From Pelagomonas calceolata (taxonomy: Eukaryota; Sar; Pelagophyceae; Pelagomonadales; Pelagomonadaceae), in contig CAKKNE010000006.1 in the NCBI GenBank assembly GCA_918797485.1, positions 3,038,001-3,102,000 of the forward strand: 64,000 nucleotides of DNA. The letters run 5' to 3'. The position numbers and the translations under genes are program-made. A model generated the notes under the pieces. That model was given only the letters and a program-made list of their open reading frames with translations. It did not search any database and was not told the DNA's origin. Position 1 is the first letter of the stretch. The number at the start of each line of letters is the position of its first letter. Shown here piece after piece: positions 61,716 to 64,000 of the stretch.

Positions 61716-63329
61716 ATGACTAGAAGGGCGAACATGCGTTTGCTACCACTTTTGGTCGCCGCTGCTGCGTCTCCCTGCGAACGCGCGTTCGAGGCCGCCG
61801 GCGCCCGAAACGGCTGGGTCACCGGATCAAGTGTGAGGGCCTACTGCGAGCGCGAGGGACTCATGCGGAGTTTGGGCCGCGAGACGTTGGCCCGCGTGTG
61901 GGCCCAGGTCGACGACGCCAGAGACACGCGCGGTATCCAGGTCGAGACGTTCTGCCGCTTCCTGCGGCTGCTCGAGTCGGCACGCGCTTTACCGGGGCCC
62001 GATGATCCGGCGCGCGCCCTGCCGGAGCCCTCGGCGCCGGCGGACCACGATCTGCAGTCTTTGCCCCTCGCCGTCAACGACGTCTGCTATCGCGCCTGCC
62101 GGGACGGCTCGAAACCCTCGGTTTTGCGGCGCGACGACTGCCCGCCCGGCACCGCCTGCCGCGCCACGCAGCCGCCGGGCGTCTACCTCGACAATTGCCT
62201 CGCGCCCGACACGTGCCAGGCGCGGAGCGACGCCGCGCCGGTCCGGAACGCGTCGGGCGCGCCCGGCTCGGGCAGCGCCGTGGCCTGCACTAGTACCTCC
62301 GATCCCCACCTGCGGAAGTTCGTGGGCCTGCGGTGCTGCCGCGACCGCGCGACGCGCCGACCCTACACGATCCACGTCGGCCACGCGTCCGGCGGCTTCC
62401 GCGGCCTGACCCACGCGGCCATGTACGAGCCCGCGCGCGAGACGCTGCGGCGGGGCTTTTTGGCGCGCGCGGACGAGTGCGGATATACAGTGGCGACCTA
62501 CCTCGGCCCGCTGAAGCCAGAAACGCTCCGCGACGGCGACGTCGTCATTTCGATGGGAACGAACGGCCCCTATTGGTGGGGCTTTGCGAAAGTCGCGAAC
62601 GACCTCCGCCAGCGGCCGATCGCGTTCATCAACTACGAGACGGAGCCCGGAGGGCTACCGGCGAAGAAGGTCGGCATGCTGCTGCCGCGGCATCATGGGC
62701 GGAGTTTAAGACGCGGGCCCGGTGGCATGATGACGGAGATCTGGTCGTACGCCTTCTCGCACGGCGCGAAGGCCAACCGTATTAAAATAGTGCCGCCCGG
62801 CTTTCTGGAGCGCTTTCCGATACCGGAGACGGAGCCGGGGCCAGTCCGCACTTTTAAGTGGCTGGGGATGGCGGGCCGCTGCATGGACCGCCTGCCTCCC
62901 GATGTTAGGCGCCGCGTCTCCGAGACCTACGGCGTGCGCACTTTGTCGGATTGGCAGAGAACGATGGCCGCGAATCACACGGTGTATTTGAACCTGCACA
63001 AGGAGCACTGCAAGGGCGGCCGGCCGTCGCGAGACCTACCCGCGGAGTACTTCCGGTTGTCCGCCATAGTGTCGGCCGGCGGCCTCGTGGTCTCGGAGCC
63101 GTCGTACCCGGTCGACGAGGCGGCGCTCAAAGACATCGTCGTCTTCGAGCCCTCTATTTACGACAAGGCGGGCGGCTGGAGCGCTTCTACCACCACCCTC
63201 CTCGCCGACGGCGCGCGGCTCCGCGCGTGGCGCGACCAAGCCCTCGCGGCGTACCGGAGCCGCTTCGACCCCGTCGCGCTTCTGCGGCAGGCCGACGCGT
63301 GGAACGAGCGGCCGCGCGGGGATTTGTGA
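61716..63329 (+). CDS. EF-hand/EH-like plus GT-B-like glycosyltransferase, secretory
   Basis: The first ATG after the preceding stop (61716) gives 537 residues; a second ATG at 61734 starts MRLLPLLVAAAASPCERAFE, a better signal peptide. Residues 15-85 resemble an EF-hand/EH pair (FEAAGARNGWVTGSSVRAYC, VWAQVDDARDTRGIQVETFC). A Cys-rich linker (CYRACRDGSKPSVLRRDDC) follows. The C-terminal half resembles GT-B transferases of the CgeB type: VVISMGTNGPYWWGFAKVAN, GMMTEIWSYAFSHGAKANRI, LNLHKEHCKGGRPSRDLPAE, YFRLSAIVSAGGLVVSEPSY. Donor and acceptor unknown. Confidence 0.65.
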   Translation: MTRRANMRLLPLLVAAAASPCERAFEAAGARNGWVTGSSVRAYCEREGLMRSLGRETLARVWAQVDDARDTRGIQVETFCRFLRLLESARALPGPDDPARALPEPSAPADHDLQSLPLAVNDVCYRACRDGSKPSVLRRDDCPPGTACRATQPPGVYLDNCLAPDTCQARSDAAPVRNASGAPGSGSAVACTSTSDPHLRKFVGLRCCRDRATRRPYTIHVGHASGGFRGLTHAAMYEPARETLRRGFLARADECGYTVATYLGPLKPETLRDGDVVISMGTNGPYWWGFAKVANDLRQRPIAFINYETEPGGLPAKKVGMLLPRHHGRSLRRGPGGMMTEIWSYAFSHGAKANRIKIVPPGFLERFPIPETEPGPVRTFKWLGMAGRCMDRLPPDVRRRVSETYGVRTLSDWQRTMAANHTVYLNLHKEHCKGGRPSRDLPAEYFRLSAIVSAGGLVVSEPSYPVDEAALKDIVVFEPSIYDKAGGWSASTTTLLADGARLRAWRDQALAAYRSRFDPVALLRQADAWNERPRGDL

Positions 63330-63536
63330 GTAGTGGCGTCGGTGTTCCCAAAGTTAATGACAATATACCTCTCCAAGCGTCCCTCGGCTAGTGGCCTGCC
63401 TGCAAGCTCCCAAGCAAAGTGGTGCAGCGCGCACAAAAGAGGCTGCCCGAAGCCAGCAAAGCGGGCACCTTTGGCTGCCCACCCATCACGAATCCACGGC
63501 CCGCCACGCCATCGCTGCGACCACACGACAAACACC

Positions 63537-64000
63537 ATGGACCTCCGGCCGCCCCGCCTCTACAAATGGTACAAGCCCATCGACGAGCGGGAGAAGGCCC
63601 TGGACCAGCCCGACCTCACTGAGGAGCAGCGCGCGGCCATGGACCTCGCGCGGCCCCCGGCGCCGAGCCTCCCGGGCGCCCCCGAGGGCGAGCCGGGCGC
63701 GGCGCCCGCCGCCGCGCCGGAAGATGAGGGAGAGGGCGAGCCCGTGGTCTTCACGGCGCCGGAGCACGTGCAGATCCAGACGCGCGAGGAGCAGCTCGAG
63801 GAGATCCGGCAGATGGGCCTCGGCGATTTATGCATGGACGATCCAGAACCAAAAATCGCCATGCCCGACTGGGCCGGCGGCGGCAGCGAGTCGTTAGGTG
63901 TAAAATACGACGAGGAACGAGAAAAGTTGGCCCGGGAGTTATGTGAGGACGAGCCGATGGAGTCCGAGGCGCCGGACGCGTGCGCGCCGGCGCCGGCGCC
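63537..64000 (+). CDS. Acidic protein of unknown function, N-terminal part (runs off right edge)
   Basis: From the ATG at 63537 the frame is open to the window end (154 codons). The product starts MDLRPPRLYKWYKPIDEREK, with TEEQRAAMDLARPPAPS, an acidic Pro/Ala-rich segment (AAAPEDEGEGEPVVFTAP) and EHVQIQTREEQLEEIRQMGL. Codon use is strongly G/C-ended like the other genes. 207 bp separate it from the upstream gene; GCTAGTGGCCTGCC at 63387 is only a palindrome half-site. No family recognised. Confidence 0.65.
   Translation, partial: MDLRPPRLYKWYKPIDEREKALDQPDLTEEQRAAMDLARPPAPSLPGAPEGEPGAAPAAAPEDEGEGEPVVFTAPEHVQIQTREEQLEEIRQMGLGDLCMDDPEPKIAMPDWAGGGSESLGVKYDEEREKLARELCEDEPMESEAPDACAPAPA

Overview
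The window is nuclear DNA of a compact, GC-rich unicellular eukaryote, most likely a photosynthetic stramenopile of the pelagophyte kind (Aureococcus/Pelagomonas-like). The reasons are: several products start with a signal peptide followed by Ala-Phe and a Ser/Ala/Arg/Pro-rich stretch (heterokont plastid targeting, e.g. starts at 167, 9440, 47555); short introns; Introner Elements with terminal inverted repeats and 8-bp target duplications; and a selenoprotein with a SECIS hairpin. The species is inferred, not proven.

Layout. There are about 45 genes, mostly single-exon, in alternating divergent and convergent pairs with 3' gaps as small as 14-34 bp. 1-9.6 kb: plastid protein (partial), degenerate aldo/keto reductase, F-box protein, S28 carboxypeptidase, phosphomannomutase, arylamine N-acetyltransferase. 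9.6-25 kb: LNR/glycosyltransferase, ankyrin protein, six-repeat secreted protein, ATG5, DUF4239 membrane protein, AGC kinase, a six-exon gene built around introners, an exonuclease/YbaK/Mut7-C fusion, a Cys-rich membrane protein, an SGNH-like membrane protein and a small plastid protein. 25-27 kb is gene-poor and holds a dispersed repeat. 27-32 kb is one long helical-repeat protein with an internal 297-bp tandem array. 32.5-43 kb: MBD-like protein, secretory class II glutamine amidotransferase, SelU-like selenoprotein, phosphoglycerate dehydrogenase, F-box/coiled-coil, SAM-domain and zinc-finger proteins. 43-49.3 kb: a cluster of four type II Cys-rich membrane proteins interleaved with a coiled-coil protein, a plastid protein and an NFU scaffold. 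49.6-64 kb: two 2OG-Fe(II) oxygenases (one fused to a methyltransferase), a secreted methyltransferase, a calponin-homology protein, an ACOT9-like thioesterase, ORC4, an HHL1-like plastid protein, a secretory OGT-like transferase, a tail-anchored protein, an EF-hand-like/glycosyltransferase and one partial gene.

Three signals stand out. First, nine introner copies (66-187 bp) end in CTGTGTGG...CCACACAG-type inverted repeats. In eight of them an 8-bp duplication starting GT or GC supplies the 5' splice site, so splicing restores the pre-insertion reading frame exactly. Second, a roughly 24-bp interrupted palindrome (GCTAGTGTCTTAC, short spacer, CGCTAGC) recurs in at least 14 intergenic promoter regions, usually 65-210 bp from a start codon. 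Third, an in-frame TGA at 35906 lies in a U-x-x-C redox motif and a well-formed SECIS candidate starts 10 nt after the stop codon.

All exon joins were worked out by hand from frame continuity and family similarity; no alignment or search was run.
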